DNA of 64,000 bases from UBA830 sp002295635 (GTDB lineage: Bacteria; Pseudomonadota; Alphaproteobacteria; MPNO01; UBA830), in contig DBHK01000022.1 of assembly GCA_002295635.1 (NCBI GenBank), positions 47,400 through 111,399 of the forward strand, in the 5' to 3' direction. Below, in pieces: positions 16,871 through 25,849 of this stretch. Position 1 is the first letter of the stretch, and the number at the start of each line of letters is the position of its first letter. Made by a program: the position numbers and the translations under genes. The notes under the pieces were generated by a model, which saw only the letters and a program-made list of their open reading frames with translations, was not told the DNA's origin and made no database searches.

Positions 16871-18901
16871 ATGACCGACGGAAAACGTAAAATACCGAGG
16901 CAGACCCAAAAAACTGACCGAAAGGTGGCTGACAGAATTCCAAACCGAGGCACCGGGGGCCGGGGGTCTGCCTTATCAGTGCAAAATACCAAGGCGGTAG
17001 CAAAAAGTCCGGGCGGAAGATGGATAGCCGTTCGCCTATTTAAATGGTCTTTGGTTTGTTCAATCTGGGGGTGCCTAGCATTGGCTATACTTGTTGCGTG
17101 GTATGCTTGGGATCTACCCGACATTGGAAATCTTTCGGCACCAACACGAAGTGTAAGTATCACCATTACCGATTCCGGCGGACGCGACATCGCAACCTAT
17201 GGTGACTTGTATGGTGAGCCGCTTCGGCTCGCCGACGTACCGCCATACCTTGTTCAAGCGATCATTGCGACCGAGGACCGCCGGTTTTTTTCTCACAGCG
17301 GTTTCGATCCCGTGGCATTGGTGCGTGCCCTTGTTGTCAATCTCCGCGCTGGCCGGGTGCAACAGGGTGGTAGTACCCTGACCCAGCAACTCGCCAAGAA
17401 TATCTTCCTGAAACCCGATCGGACCTTGCGGAGAAAAGTGCAGGAGCTATTGCTGGCGTTTTGGTTGGAAGCTAATTTTTCTAAGGAACAAATCTTTACT
17501 CTTTACATTAATCGTGTGTATCTCGGCGCCGGAACCTATGGCGTGGATGCCGCTGCGCGTCGATATTTCTCTATATCTGCAAGATCTGTCTCGCTTCACC
17601 AAGCCGCGGTCATCGCTGGCTTGCTTAAGGCACCGTCGCGCTATTCACCTCTCCGTAGCGTTAAAGCTGCCGAAGATCGCGCAAATGTGGTTCTTCGAAT
17701 GATGGTCAGATCTGGTTTCTTGGATAAAAAGACAGCGCAAGAGGTCGGTACGCGCCGGTTGACGGTGGTTAGCCACTCGGGACGCCGGCGCACGGCACGC
17801 TATTTTTCTGACTGGGCACTAGAACGAGTCAACAGTTTTATCGGCCGAGCGGAGAATGACCTGATTGTCCATACTACGATGGATGCTCGTTCTCAGAAAA
17901 TAGCGCAATCCCGACTAGAGGCCGTACTGAAACGCCAAGGAAAAAAACGAAATATTAGCCAAGCAGCGTTAGTATCGATGTCGCAATCTGGTGCGGTCCG
18001 GGCTTTAGTAGGCGGACGCGATTATTCATCTAGTCAGTATAATCGTGCATCGCAGTCCAGACGTCAGCCTGGGTCCGCGTTTAAGGTTTTTGTATATCTC
18101 GCTGCAATAGAGAGCGGCATGTCGCCGCAGGATACGCTGATAGACGGACCGTTGAAAATCGGGAAATGGAATCCCCGGAATTACGGCGGTGGCTACGAGG
18201 GAGTGGTAACGATAAAAGATGCTCTTTTAAGATCGATTAATACCGTTGCTATAAAAATATCTGAGAAAGTGGGTCGCCAGAAGGTCATCAATATGGCACG
18301 ACGGCTCGGAATCACGTCGCCATTGAAGTCACATCCCAGTTTAGCTCTTGGCGCTAGCGAGGTGTCATTATTAGAGCTAACAGCTGCCTATGGTGTGATA
18401 GCGAATGGCGGGATCGCGGTATGGCCGCACGCGATTACTGAAATCCGGACTCGCAGTGGTGAGGTTCTTTATCGACGAATGGACGGGGCCGCAGCGCAGG
18501 TGTTGGATCCCAATACCGCGCGAGGCGTGAACGATATGTTGCAGGCGGTCGTTTCCGAAGGCACCGGGCGTGCCGCTAAGCCAGGCCGCCCGGCCGCGGG
18601 GAAGACCGGCACTAGTCAGGATTTCCGGGACGCTTGGTTTGTCGGATATACCAACGAGTTGGTAACGGGCGTTTGGATGGGTAATGACGATAATTCACCC
18701 ATGAAACGGGTTACTGGTGGGGGCTATCCAGCCGAGTTGTGGAGCAGTTATACACGCGCGGCGCTAAGGGGACTGCCGATTAAACCACTAATGTCCTCGG
18801 CCAGGTTGGCACCGACCCTTTCAGGGTCAAGGTCATCAATTCTGAAATGGCTTGAACGCAACGTACAGGCGCACGAGGAAGCCCCCATTAGTGCAGACTA
18901 A
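16871..18901 (+). CDS. Class A penicillin-binding protein (PBP1A family)
   Basis: Bifunctional peptidoglycan glycosyltransferase and DD-transpeptidase of the inner membrane. A Lys/Arg-rich cytoplasmic tail (1 to about 52) is followed by a membrane helix (about 56-78). The GT51 domain has the catalytic Glu in TEDRRFFSHSG (about 135) and GGSTLTQQLAKN. The transpeptidase has SxxK as SAFK (about 400), the SxN triad as SIN, and KTGT (about 577). At 676 residues it is a compact member lacking large insertions. It stands alone between divergent and convergent neighbours. Confidence 0.93.
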   Translation: MTDGKRKIPRQTQKTDRKVADRIPNRGTGGRGSALSVQNTKAVAKSPGGRWIAVRLFKWSLVCSIWGCLALAILVAWYAWDLPDIGNLSAPTRSVSITITDSGGRDIATYGDLYGEPLRLADVPPYLVQAIIATEDRRFFSHSGFDPVALVRALVVNLRAGRVQQGGSTLTQQLAKNIFLKPDRTLRRKVQELLLAFWLEANFSKEQIFTLYINRVYLGAGTYGVDAAARRYFSISARSVSLHQAAVIAGLLKAPSRYSPLRSVKAAEDRANVVLRMMVRSGFLDKKTAQEVGTRRLTVVSHSGRRRTARYFSDWALERVNSFIGRAENDLIVHTTMDARSQKIAQSRLEAVLKRQGKKRNISQAALVSMSQSGAVRALVGGRDYSSSQYNRASQSRRQPGSAFKVFVYLAAIESGMSPQDTLIDGPLKIGKWNPRNYGGGYEGVVTIKDALLRSINTVAIKISEKVGRQKVINMARRLGITSPLKSHPSLALGASEVSLLELTAAYGVIANGGIAVWPHAITEIRTRSGEVLYRRMDGAAAQVLDPNTARGVNDMLQAVVSEGTGRAAKPGRPAAGKTGTSQDFRDAWFVGYTNELVTGVWMGNDDNSPMKRVTGGGYPAELWSSYTRAALRGLPIKPLMSSARLAPTLSGSRSSILKWLERNVQAHEEAPISAD

Positions 18902-19005
18902 GAAGACTATCAGATGAATGTCGAAGTACTTGCAGGTAGAAAACAAGCAGCATCGACGGCCCGATCCAGAAAACAGCTCATGCTAGCGGCATTACTTTTC
19001 CGTTG

Positions 19006-19134
19006 ATGAAGCCAGCCACAACGGCACCTATGATGGCGGTGAAGGATATCTACAGTAAACTTAGCATTGATACGGCCGTGCCGGCCATCTTGGGAATTGG
19101 TGTTATTACTTCGCTCGCTAATTCGAAGTGCTGA
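19006..19134 (+). CDS. Possible tiny 42-residue protein in the gap after the penicillin-binding protein
   Basis: The 287-base gap 18902-19188 has one readable short frame starting MKPATTAPMMAVKDIYSKL and including the hydrophobic run VPAILGIGVITSLA, ending TGA. No clear ribosome site or family is recognised. It may be a decayed gene end or chance; nothing else is seen in this gap. Confidence 0.15.
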   Translation: MKPATTAPMMAVKDIYSKLSIDTAVPAILGIGVITSLANSKC

Positions 19135-19188
19135 AAGTCATGGGCTTCCAAACAGATAACTCTTAACGCTGCCTATTAGGCGCTGTCT

Positions 19189-19644
19189 TTATTCTGGCCA
19201 AGTGACTATGTGGTCCTCTGGATCGACCCGCTGAGACTCGTGAACAACCCTATTCTTTGTAGATATACCGGCCGTATGTACGGTTTTAGGGTCTCCCGAT
19301 ACCAGGGGATGCCACCATTGAAGTTCCTTACCTTCAGCCAAAAGACGGTAGGCGCAAGTTGTCGGCAGCCATTTCGCTGTGCGCGCCAGATGTGGCGTCA
19401 CTTGAAGACAGTCTGGGACGCGACTGGAACGCCCTGAATAATCTGTACAGGCACAAGTGCCTATATTGAGAAGCCGGCACGCGACCTCTGTAAACGCTAG
19501 CTCGCCCGTACTGACATCTTCAAGTTTAATAAGACAACATTTTGCACAGCCGTCACAGAGAGATTCCCACTCTTGGCGGTTCATCTTTTCAAGGGCTTTT
19601 TCCTTCCAGAACGGATTTGATTTGCCCTCTCCTACTAACGTCAC
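19189..19644 (-). CDS. YcgN-family cysteine-cluster protein
   Basis: A 151-residue member of the YcgN (zinc/iron-chelating Cys cluster) family. The diagnostic cluster is CDGCAKCC near residues 31-38, with further cysteines in CACTDY, DCLQVTP and TTCAYRLL. The biochemical role is unknown; metal binding is inferred from the cysteines. Its ATG overlaps the stop of the SCO gene by 4 bases (ATGA), so the two are coupled. An internal Met (MNRQEWESL) is an alternative start nearer the family's usual N-terminus. Confidence 0.88.
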   Translation of the reverse strand: MTLVGEGKSNPFWKEKALEKMNRQEWESLCDGCAKCCLIKLEDVSTGELAFTEVACRLLNIGTCACTDYSGRSSRVPDCLQVTPHLARTAKWLPTTCAYRLLAEGKELQWWHPLVSGDPKTVHTAGISTKNRVVHESQRVDPEDHIVTWPE

Positions 19645-20234
19645 TTTCCGATTTCCCGTTTCAGCGCTTCGGCCATCCGCTCGGGCTTTATAGTGTGGGT
19701 GAAATGGGTCATGTAAACCCCCTCCGGGTTCATCAGAAAGACGATGGAACTATGATCCATAAGATAGTCCGTAGTGTCATCTGTATTCTCAGATTTGGAG
19801 TAAAAAACTCTGTATGCTCGGGCCGCTTTTGCGATCTCCACTTCCGTTCCAGTTAGCCCGATCATACGCGGATGAAAATTTTCGACATAAGATTTTAGAT
19901 GTTCAACCGTATCACGTGTAGGATCGACCGTTATGAAGATCGGGGTGATGCTGTTCTGAAGGTCTTTTTCCAGCAGGTCCATTGCATTCGAAATGACCTG
20001 CAGAGCCGTGGGGCACACGTCCGGGCAGAACGTGTATCCGAAGTAGATGAGGTTGTAAGAACCATTTAAGTCCTTCTCGGTGCGGGTTCTTCCGGTCTGA
20101 TCAGTAAGAGTGAATGGACCACCTATTGCTGCGACTCCGCGCCCCCCCGGTCCGCCGCCATAGAATACAAAAACTGCTATAGCAATGACAATTATTCCGG
20201 TGGTAAAAATAAGGATGGTTTGATACGGGCGCAT
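19641..20234 (-). CDS. SCO1/SenC-family copper chaperone or thiol oxidoreductase
   Basis: Periplasmic thioredoxin-fold protein anchored by an N-terminal hydrophobic helix (about residues 7-26). The copper ligands are visible: Cys70 and Cys74 in CPDVCPTA and His160 in LMDHSSIVF. SCO proteins deliver copper to, or reduce cysteines of, the CuA centre of cytochrome oxidase. No oxidase genes are in the window, so the partner is elsewhere. It is coupled by a 4-base overlap to the YcgN gene downstream. Length of 197 is typical. Confidence 0.92.
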   Translation of the reverse strand: MRPYQTILIFTTGIIVIAIAVFVFYGGGPGGRGVAAIGGPFTLTDQTGRTRTEKDLNGSYNLIYFGYTFCPDVCPTALQVISNAMDLLEKDLQNSITPIFITVDPTRDTVEHLKSYVENFHPRMIGLTGTEVEIAKAARAYRVFYSKSENTDDTTDYLMDHSSIVFLMNPEGVYMTHFTHTIKPERMAEALKREIGK

Positions 20235-20341
20235 TTCTTAAATTTCTAACGGTCAGATCACGGATCCGAGGTATACTAGTGGTTAATTAGATTGGCCAGA
20301 CTACGCCTTTACCCTTTGAATTTGGTGAACACGTTCGTACG

Positions 20342-20914
20342 ATGAAAAATTTTGGCACTATAAAAATGATTTTGATAGCACTCATTCTGTCGGTGCTGTC
20401 TGCGTTACCCGGACAAACGGAAATTAATCTACTTAAAAATGACGCGTTGATCGAGGCCGCTAAAGCCGGAGATCTAAGGGTTGGACAAGACCTACTTCAC
20501 AGGAAACACAATATTGAAGGTCGGGAGCAGGATGGGCGAACGCCATTGTTTTTTGCTGCGTCCCGTGGGAGCGAAGATTTCGTAGAACTATTGGTCAAAC
20601 ACAATGCGAAAATCGATGCACTCGATAATTTGGGAAACTCACCAATATATTATGCGGCGGCAGGCAACCATGTTGGCGTAGTCGAGATCCTACTTGAGTC
20701 CGGTGCGAACTTAGATTCTCAAAATCGACGAGGGCTGACACCACTGATGATAGCGGCATCGGAGGGTAATCTTTCAACAGTACAGGTGTTGATTGACGGC
20801 AAGGCAGATCCTACTCTGACCGATTTTACCGGTCGTACGGCTTGGGAATGGGCCCATCGTTCCAATCACCGCGGTATACTGAGATATATGAGGTCTGTAG
20901 GCATAAATCGTTAA
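20342..20914 (+). CDS. Exported ankyrin-repeat protein
   Basis: A 190-residue protein with a signal peptide (hydrophobic MILIALILSVLSALPG near residues 9-24) followed by about four ankyrin repeats from residue 32 to 180. Repeat hallmarks include DGRTPLFFAASRG, LGNSPIYYAAAGNH and RGLTPLMIAASEGN, each followed by a VxxLL helix. Ankyrin repeats bind other proteins; no enzymatic domain is present. It is divergent from the SCO gene, with a 107-base shared upstream region. The target is unknown. Confidence 0.85.
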   Translation: MKNFGTIKMILIALILSVLSALPGQTEINLLKNDALIEAAKAGDLRVGQDLLHRKHNIEGREQDGRTPLFFAASRGSEDFVELLVKHNAKIDALDNLGNSPIYYAAAGNHVGVVEILLESGANLDSQNRRGLTPLMIAASEGNLSTVQVLIDGKADPTLTDFTGRTAWEWAHRSNHRGILRYMRSVGINR

Positions 20915-21161
20915 TAGGTCATTTACCGCACAAACATTCAGAATAATGACTGTGTCTTATAAGAAGGTTAATTTTGTCGAATTGTCCCGACATTTTTTGG
21001 CGGCTTCCCCGCCCCCGATAGGTAATGTTTACAGCGGAGTTTTTGAACTGCATGTCAGCGCCATAACTGTCCTTAGTATAAACCGCTTGGAAATAGATAA
21101 TGAAGGCGGTGGATGGGCGGCGGTCGGGCAGTAAAGTCGATAGTCAAGTTGTTTAAGTTGT

Positions 21162-21929
21162 CTATTCCCCCATCTGCAAAAGTTGTCCCCGATGCCGTGC
21201 AACCCGGAAAGCTATAAGAAATACCCCGAGCCCTAAAAGCAGATAAAGAATGTTTAGGCCCACCGCCCAAGCAAACCGGTCGATTATGAATACGCCATCC
21301 AGAGCAACCGCTCGCATTCCCTCGAATACGTGCGAAGAAGGCAACGCGTAGGCGACGGGCTGTAGCCAGTATGGAAGGGTGGAGATCGGATAATAAATTC
21401 CGCTTAATGGTGCGACCGCGAAGATTACAGCCCAAGCTAAGCTTTCAGCGCCAAGGCCGCAGCGAAGAATAAGCCCCGAAACGGCAAGTCCAACTGCTGC
21501 TCCGAAGATTAGTAGGTTAACGAAAAACGCAATCAGGGGTAGACCCATATCAAAAATAGAATAATGATAAAGAGCTATCGCCAGCAAAGCTGCCGGGATA
21601 ATTCCAATAAAAGTTCTAATTGCGCTTATAGCTAACAGAGACAATGCCCATTCATAAGGCCGAAGTGGACTTGCAAAAAGTTGACCTAGGTTACGCGACC
21701 ACATTTCTTCCAAAAAAGAAATTGAGACGCCGATGTTAGCCCGAAACATGACGTCCCAAAGAAGTACCGCTGCGATTAGGATTCCCCCCGCTCGCACGAA
21801 CCATTCGGAATGTTCGTATAAAAATTGCGACATAAACCCCCAAATCAGCATCTGCATCGTGGGCCAATAGGCGAGTTCAATGATACGCGGAATCGATCCG
21901 CGAAGGAGATAGAAGTACCGCAATACCAT
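21162..21929 (-). CDS. ABC-2 type transporter permease
   Basis: A 255-residue integral membrane protein with about six hydrophobic helices and the ABC-2 family pattern, including the conserved ISTLPYWLQPVAYALPSSHVFEGMR segment region near residues 195-220 and the amphipathic EEMWSRNLGQL motif near residue 72. It lies 48 bases after the ATP-binding gene at 21978 in the same direction, so the two form one exporter. Substrate is unknown; such pairs export lipids, polysaccharides or drugs. Confidence 0.85.
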   Translation of the reverse strand: MVLRYFYLLRGSIPRIIELAYWPTMQMLIWGFMSQFLYEHSEWFVRAGGILIAAVLLWDVMFRANIGVSISFLEEMWSRNLGQLFASPLRPYEWALSLLAISAIRTFIGIIPAALLAIALYHYSIFDMGLPLIAFFVNLLIFGAAVGLAVSGLILRCGLGAESLAWAVIFAVAPLSGIYYPISTLPYWLQPVAYALPSSHVFEGMRAVALDGVFIIDRFAWAVGLNILYLLLGLGVFLIAFRVARHRGQLLQMGE

Positions 21930-21977
21930 CGCGGCAATTCGCTGGGTGGAAAAATATAGCAGCCGCCGTACTCCCGG

Positions 21978-22742
21978 TTATTTTTCTGCCGCCATTTCCG
22001 AATCTTCCTCGCTTACGCGTCCTCGGGAGATATCGAGAAATACGTCCTCAAGGGTACCGCGGCCGTATCTAGTTAGAAGGGCGGCTGGGCTTCCCCGGTC
22101 TACAATTGAGCCTTCTCTCATCATCACTACGTCGTCGCACATACGCTCGACCTCAGACATGTTATGCGACGCTAGCAAGATCGTTCCCTTTCGATCCCTC
22201 TGGAATTCCATGAGGTAAGTTCTAACCCAGTCGGCGGTGTCTGGGTCGAGTGAAGCGGTTGGCTCATCCAGAAAAAGAAGGTCTGGCTCATTAAGCAACG
22301 ATTTTGCAAGAGATACTCGCGTTTTTTGACCGGACGACAGTTCACCAAACGGACGATCTAAGAAATCGTCTATATCGAGGTCTAAGGCAAGAGCGGTAAT
22401 CCTTTCTTTGGGTTCAGGAATTCCATACAGCTTGGAATACACCATCAAGTTTTCACGGGAAGTTAGCCGTTTAGGAAGATCGACATATGGCGAAGAGAAA
22501 TTGATTCTTGGTAGTATCTTGTAGCGGTGACGAAGTATGTCCGCGCCTAAGATCTCGATCTCTCCAGAAGTTGGGATAAGAAGCCCGAGTAACATAGAAA
22601 TCGTGGTGGTTTTGCCCGCGCCATTGCCTCCTAGTAACGCGCATATTTTACCTTCCATAACATCGAAACTAAGTTCGTTGACGGCTAAGACTTCGCCAAA
22701 CCTTTTGACGAGTCTACATACTCTTATCACTGCATCGACCAT
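21978..22742 (-). CDS. ABC transporter ATP-binding protein (ABC-2 exporter)
   Basis: A 254-residue ATPase. Walker A is GGNGAGKTTT (about 38-47), the signature is LSSGQ in place of the common LSGGQ, Walker B is LLFLDEPTASLD, and the switch His is in LLASHNMSEVE. It partners the permease gene immediately downstream. The gene is divergent from regB, with 161 bases between them. Substrate is not predictable. Confidence 0.9.
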   Translation of the reverse strand: MVDAVIRVCRLVKRFGEVLAVNELSFDVMEGKICALLGGNGAGKTTTISMLLGLLIPTSGEIEILGADILRHRYKILPRINFSSPYVDLPKRLTSRENLMVYSKLYGIPEPKERITALALDLDIDDFLDRPFGELSSGQKTRVSLAKSLLNEPDLLFLDEPTASLDPDTADWVRTYLMEFQRDRKGTILLASHNMSEVERMCDDVVMMREGSIVDRGSPAALLTRYGRGTLEDVFLDISRGRVSEEDSEMAAEK

Positions 22743-22820
22743 GAACTGGAATATGGATTGCTAGTCGCCGGAGGACCAGCCCGATTGAATAATTTTTCTT
22801 TTGTCTATTTGGGCTTCACT

Positions 22821-22840
22821 ATAGCCGGCTATCGCGATAG
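22821..22840. promoter_or_regulatory. Two overlapping perfect palindromes upstream of regB
   Basis: ATAGCCGGCTAT (22821-22832) and CTATCGCGATAG (22829-22840) are each perfect 12-bp palindromes sharing four bases. They sit 64 bases before the regB start, between divergent ABC and regBA genes, and look like dimer binding sites. Which regulator binds is unknown. Confidence 0.4.
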
Positions 22841-22903
22841 ACGTGACGAAACTAGAAGGCGAAGAATTTAATGTTGTTGATCAATGATGAGTCGGTAATC
22901 TGA

Positions 22904-24247
22904 ATGACGCAGCTGCCCCTCTCGGACTATGCCTATGGGTCGGCGGTCGATGACCCGGTTCGGCTACGAACACTGACTCTTATCAGGTGGGTAGCAATTG
23001 TGGGTCAGGCCCTCGCCCTCCTTGTCGTCCACTTCGGATTGGGGTTCCCAGTTCCGTTGGGCCCTGCCTTTTCGGTAGTGGGAGCGTCTCTTTTATTAAA
23101 TCTGTTTGTCTTGACTGAATATACCATGCCAGTGCGCCTCGGTGAGCGGAGCGCTGCCGCCTTCTTGGCGTTTGATATTATCCAGCTCGCCGCACTTTTA
23201 TATTTGACCGGTGGTCTCCAAAACCCCTTTTCTTTTCTGCTACTAGCGCCGATCGCAGTATCCGCGACGATCCTGACGATTCGCAGTACGATTGCGCTAT
23301 GTATTCTATCTGTCGCCAGCATAACAATGGTGGCAATTTGGCATTATCCTTTGCCTTGGGCAGAGGGAGGATTTTCTGTTCCGCAGGTATACGTACTCGG
23401 TATCTGGGTTGCACTTGCGATCGGCATCCTGTTTTTTGCGATTTATACCTGGCGGGTGGCGGAGGAAGCGCGGCGTATGTCAAATGCCTTGGCCGCAAGT
23501 CAACTTGCACTTGCGCGCGAACAGCAGCTTGCGGCTCTTGGAGGCATGGCTGCTGCTGCAGCCCATGAGTTAGGTAGTCCTTTGGGGACCATCGCGGTGG
23601 CATCGGGAGAAATAGCTCGGGAACTCCACCCAGAGAGTCCAATATATGATGATGTCCAGCTACTAATTAGCGAAACCTCAAGATGTAGGGACATACTAGC
23701 AGAACTCGCTGACCGTTCCGAAGACGGAGACGGGGAAGAGTCTCCTTTCGAGCATCTGCCGGTCCATGTGCTTGTTGAAGCAGCAGTTCAGCGGCACGAG
23801 GTCGAGGATATTTCTTTCAAATTAACCGCAAGCGGTGGACCGGGAGACGAAATTCATTCTTCACCAGTCGTTTCTCGGAGTCCGGAAATTATCCATGGAC
23901 TCGGTACAATTATTCAGAATGCAGCTCAATTCGCCCGCCAAAAAGTAGAAATAAAAACGAGTTGGGATGCGGAATATGTTCGTGTTCGGGTTCGAGACGA
24001 CGGGCCAGGATTTGCGTCAGGGCTACTCGAACGGCTAGGAGAGCCCTATATATCTTCAAGGAGACGATCGGAAGGACACATGGGTCTTGGTATTTTTATC
24101 GGTCGCACCTTGCTGCAGCGGTCGGGGGGAGATATCGCTTTTCGGAATGATCCCGACGGGGGTGCAGTCGTTGATATAGTCTGGCACCGCGATAAACTTG
24201 AAATACGGGATACGGAGCTTGACGATGAGCATATTGGGACAATTTGA
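22904..24247 (+). CDS. regB: Redox-sensing histidine kinase RegB (PrrB/ActS/RoxS family)
   Basis: Membrane sensor kinase that reads the quinone pool and redox state and phosphorylates RegA. Six hydrophobic helices occupy about residues 25-185. The RegB-specific quinone motif GGxxNPF appears as GGLQNPF (103-109). The H-box is AAAHELGSPLGT with phospho-acceptor His221. The redox-active cysteine conserved in the family is present in RCRDILAEL (Cys261). The ATP-binding domain has NAAQFA, DDGPGF and MGLGIFI. It overlaps regA by 23 bases. Length of 447 is typical. Confidence 0.95.
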   Translation: MTQLPLSDYAYGSAVDDPVRLRTLTLIRWVAIVGQALALLVVHFGLGFPVPLGPAFSVVGASLLLNLFVLTEYTMPVRLGERSAAAFLAFDIIQLAALLYLTGGLQNPFSFLLLAPIAVSATILTIRSTIALCILSVASITMVAIWHYPLPWAEGGFSVPQVYVLGIWVALAIGILFFAIYTWRVAEEARRMSNALAASQLALAREQQLAALGGMAAAAAHELGSPLGTIAVASGEIARELHPESPIYDDVQLLISETSRCRDILAELADRSEDGDGEESPFEHLPVHVLVEAAVQRHEVEDISFKLTASGGPGDEIHSSPVVSRSPEIIHGLGTIIQNAAQFARQKVEIKTSWDAEYVRVRVRDDGPGFASGLLERLGEPYISSRRRSEGHMGLGIFIGRTLLQRSGGDIAFRNDPDGGAVVDIVWHRDKLEIRDTELDDEHIGTI

Positions 24248-24791
24248 AGACAGGACCTTATTAATCGTTGATGACGACGAGCCTTTTCTCGGGCGGCTCT
24301 CCCGGGCTATGGAGATGCGGGGCTTTGATGTTTCTACTGCGGCGTCGGTGCGTGACGGTGTTGCTGCTGTAAAGTCGGTGCCTCCGGCATTCGCGGTTCT
24401 TGATTTGCGCCTTGCGGACGGCAGCGGCCTTGATATTGTGCCAGCTATTCAGGAAAGCCGCCCCGGCTCGCGTATCGTGATGCTCACCGGCTATGGTAAT
24501 ATTGCAACTGCTGTGGCCGCTGTGAAGGCGGGAGCCCTCGATTATTTGGCTAAGCCGACAGATGCAGATGCCGTCGAAGCGGCATTACTATCCAGTGGTG
24601 AAAGGCTACCACCACCACCGGAAAATCCTATGTCTGCGGACCGCGTACGCTGGGAGCACATACAAAGAGTTTACGAACAGTGCGATCGCAATGTTTCTGA
24701 GACTGCCCGACGCTTAACCATGCATCGGCGAACCCTACAGCGCATCCTCTCAAAACGGGCCCCCCGAGAAGCGCCTCTAGATGAATTGTGA
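24225..24791 (+). CDS. regA: Response regulator RegA (PrrA/ActR/RoxR family)
   Basis: DNA-binding regulator of photosynthesis, respiration, carbon or nitrogen genes in alphaproteobacteria. The receiver domain has the acidic pocket DDDEP, phospho-acceptor Asp60 in VLDLRLADG and Lys110 in YLAKP. A proline linker (LPPPPENP) leads to the highly conserved Fis-like helix-turn-helix, ETARRLTMHRRTLQRIL (159-175). I chose ATG 24225 because GGAG lies 8 bases upstream and the length of 188 fits the family; it starts within regB. The next gene starts inside its last 11 bases. Confidence 0.96.
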   Translation: MSILGQFEDRTLLIVDDDEPFLGRLSRAMEMRGFDVSTAASVRDGVAAVKSVPPAFAVLDLRLADGSGLDIVPAIQESRPGSRIVMLTGYGNIATAVAAVKAGALDYLAKPTDADAVEAALLSSGERLPPPPENPMSADRVRWEHIQRVYEQCDRNVSETARRLTMHRRTLQRILSKRAPREAPLDEL

Positions 24792-25683
24792 GACTTTGGG
24801 CAGGAAAGATACTGTTATTCCCAATTACTGGACCATAGGGCCGCCCGATTCACCCGTGGCCGTTGAAAACGCGGATATTATTCTCCCATATCTGCCATAC
24901 TTTCTCGCCGGTTGGGATATCCGATGGGTAGGAACATCCATTAAAGGCGGCCCCGATTTGGCGGTTGAGGAATATGCTGACGGGTCCTTAAAAGTGGTGA
25001 ACAGCGGATTACGACCGGCGGATCTTTCCTTCAATAACAGCTATGACGCGGCGCGCTCACTAGCCTCCGAACTTATCAATATTTATTGCGCGCGCGACCC
25101 CATGGCGACCTGTCTGCGCGCCGGGGCGGTTAGGATCGATGATGGTTTGCTAGTCCTCATCGAGGACTTCGGTCTCGAAAGCTCGAATATAGCCCTACAT
25201 ATGGCGGTTCTTGGATATAGGTTCTTTGGTGATCGCAAAATCATGGTCTTAAAGAGAGGAAACCAAGTGACGGGCACTTGCCTCGGCCTGTTACCTATGG
25301 TCAGGCTTCCCTTGCCGGACGACTGCGGGGATGCATTCCGTGAATTTGTCCACGGATATTCCTCTATGCAAGATGAAAATATGGCTTATCTAAAGTTATG
25401 GGACGGGGAAGCGGCTACTTTTGGTGAGACTGCACCAATCAAAGCATTTGTAATTCTTGACCATATGGCGAGCGGACAACCTGTTCTCGAATCCACCTCG
25501 GGTTCTGTTTTAATAAAGAACGCGGCATTAACAACAACTTCGACAGAGGAGATTTCTCCTAATTTCTGGTCCGGGCTGACGCTGCCTGATTCGGGGCCAA
25601 ATTTCTATAATCTTCGTTTTTCTAAAAGTTTGGAGGCTGCGGTACTTCTGTCCCAAGAATTACGTACCGCCTCATCGATATGA
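24781..25683 (+). CDS. HPr-kinase-like protein with degenerate nucleotide-binding loop
   Basis: A 300-residue protein. Residues about 105-180 follow the HPr kinase / PEP-carboxykinase-like fold pattern: GAVRIDDGLLVLIEDFGLES then ALHMAVLGYRFFGD then LGLLPMVRLPLP. At the P-loop, the family's GxxGxGKS is replaced by EDFGLESSN (128-136), so Gly, Lys and the first Ser are lost, and the following GDD is GDR. It is therefore probably not an active kinase. The N-terminal 100 residues and C-terminal 100 are not recognised. Its start overlaps the regA stop by 11 bases, giving a regB-regA-this gene operon. A sensory or docking role is inference. Confidence 0.6.
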   Translation: MNCETLGRKDTVIPNYWTIGPPDSPVAVENADIILPYLPYFLAGWDIRWVGTSIKGGPDLAVEEYADGSLKVVNSGLRPADLSFNNSYDAARSLASELINIYCARDPMATCLRAGAVRIDDGLLVLIEDFGLESSNIALHMAVLGYRFFGDRKIMVLKRGNQVTGTCLGLLPMVRLPLPDDCGDAFREFVHGYSSMQDENMAYLKLWDGEAATFGETAPIKAFVILDHMASGQPVLESTSGSVLIKNAALTTTSTEEISPNFWSGLTLPDSGPNFYNLRFSKSLEAAVLLSQELRTASSI

Positions 25684-25849
25684 ATATCGGTTATTTCATG
25701 GCTCGAAATATTCCTTTGCCCGATCGGCCTAATTCGCGATTGGGATCCATAAAACTAAGCTGATACAACTTTCTGACTAGGGTTCTTTTGAACCCTTTTC
25801 AGTGTTAGCCTTGGTATGGTGTGCACTGAAAAACTTCAATAGCGGGCCA

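Noticed and set aside
20946..21134. 62-codon plus-strand frame after the ankyrin gene
   Set aside because: Lacks family features and ribosome site and lies in a gap where only noise is seen.
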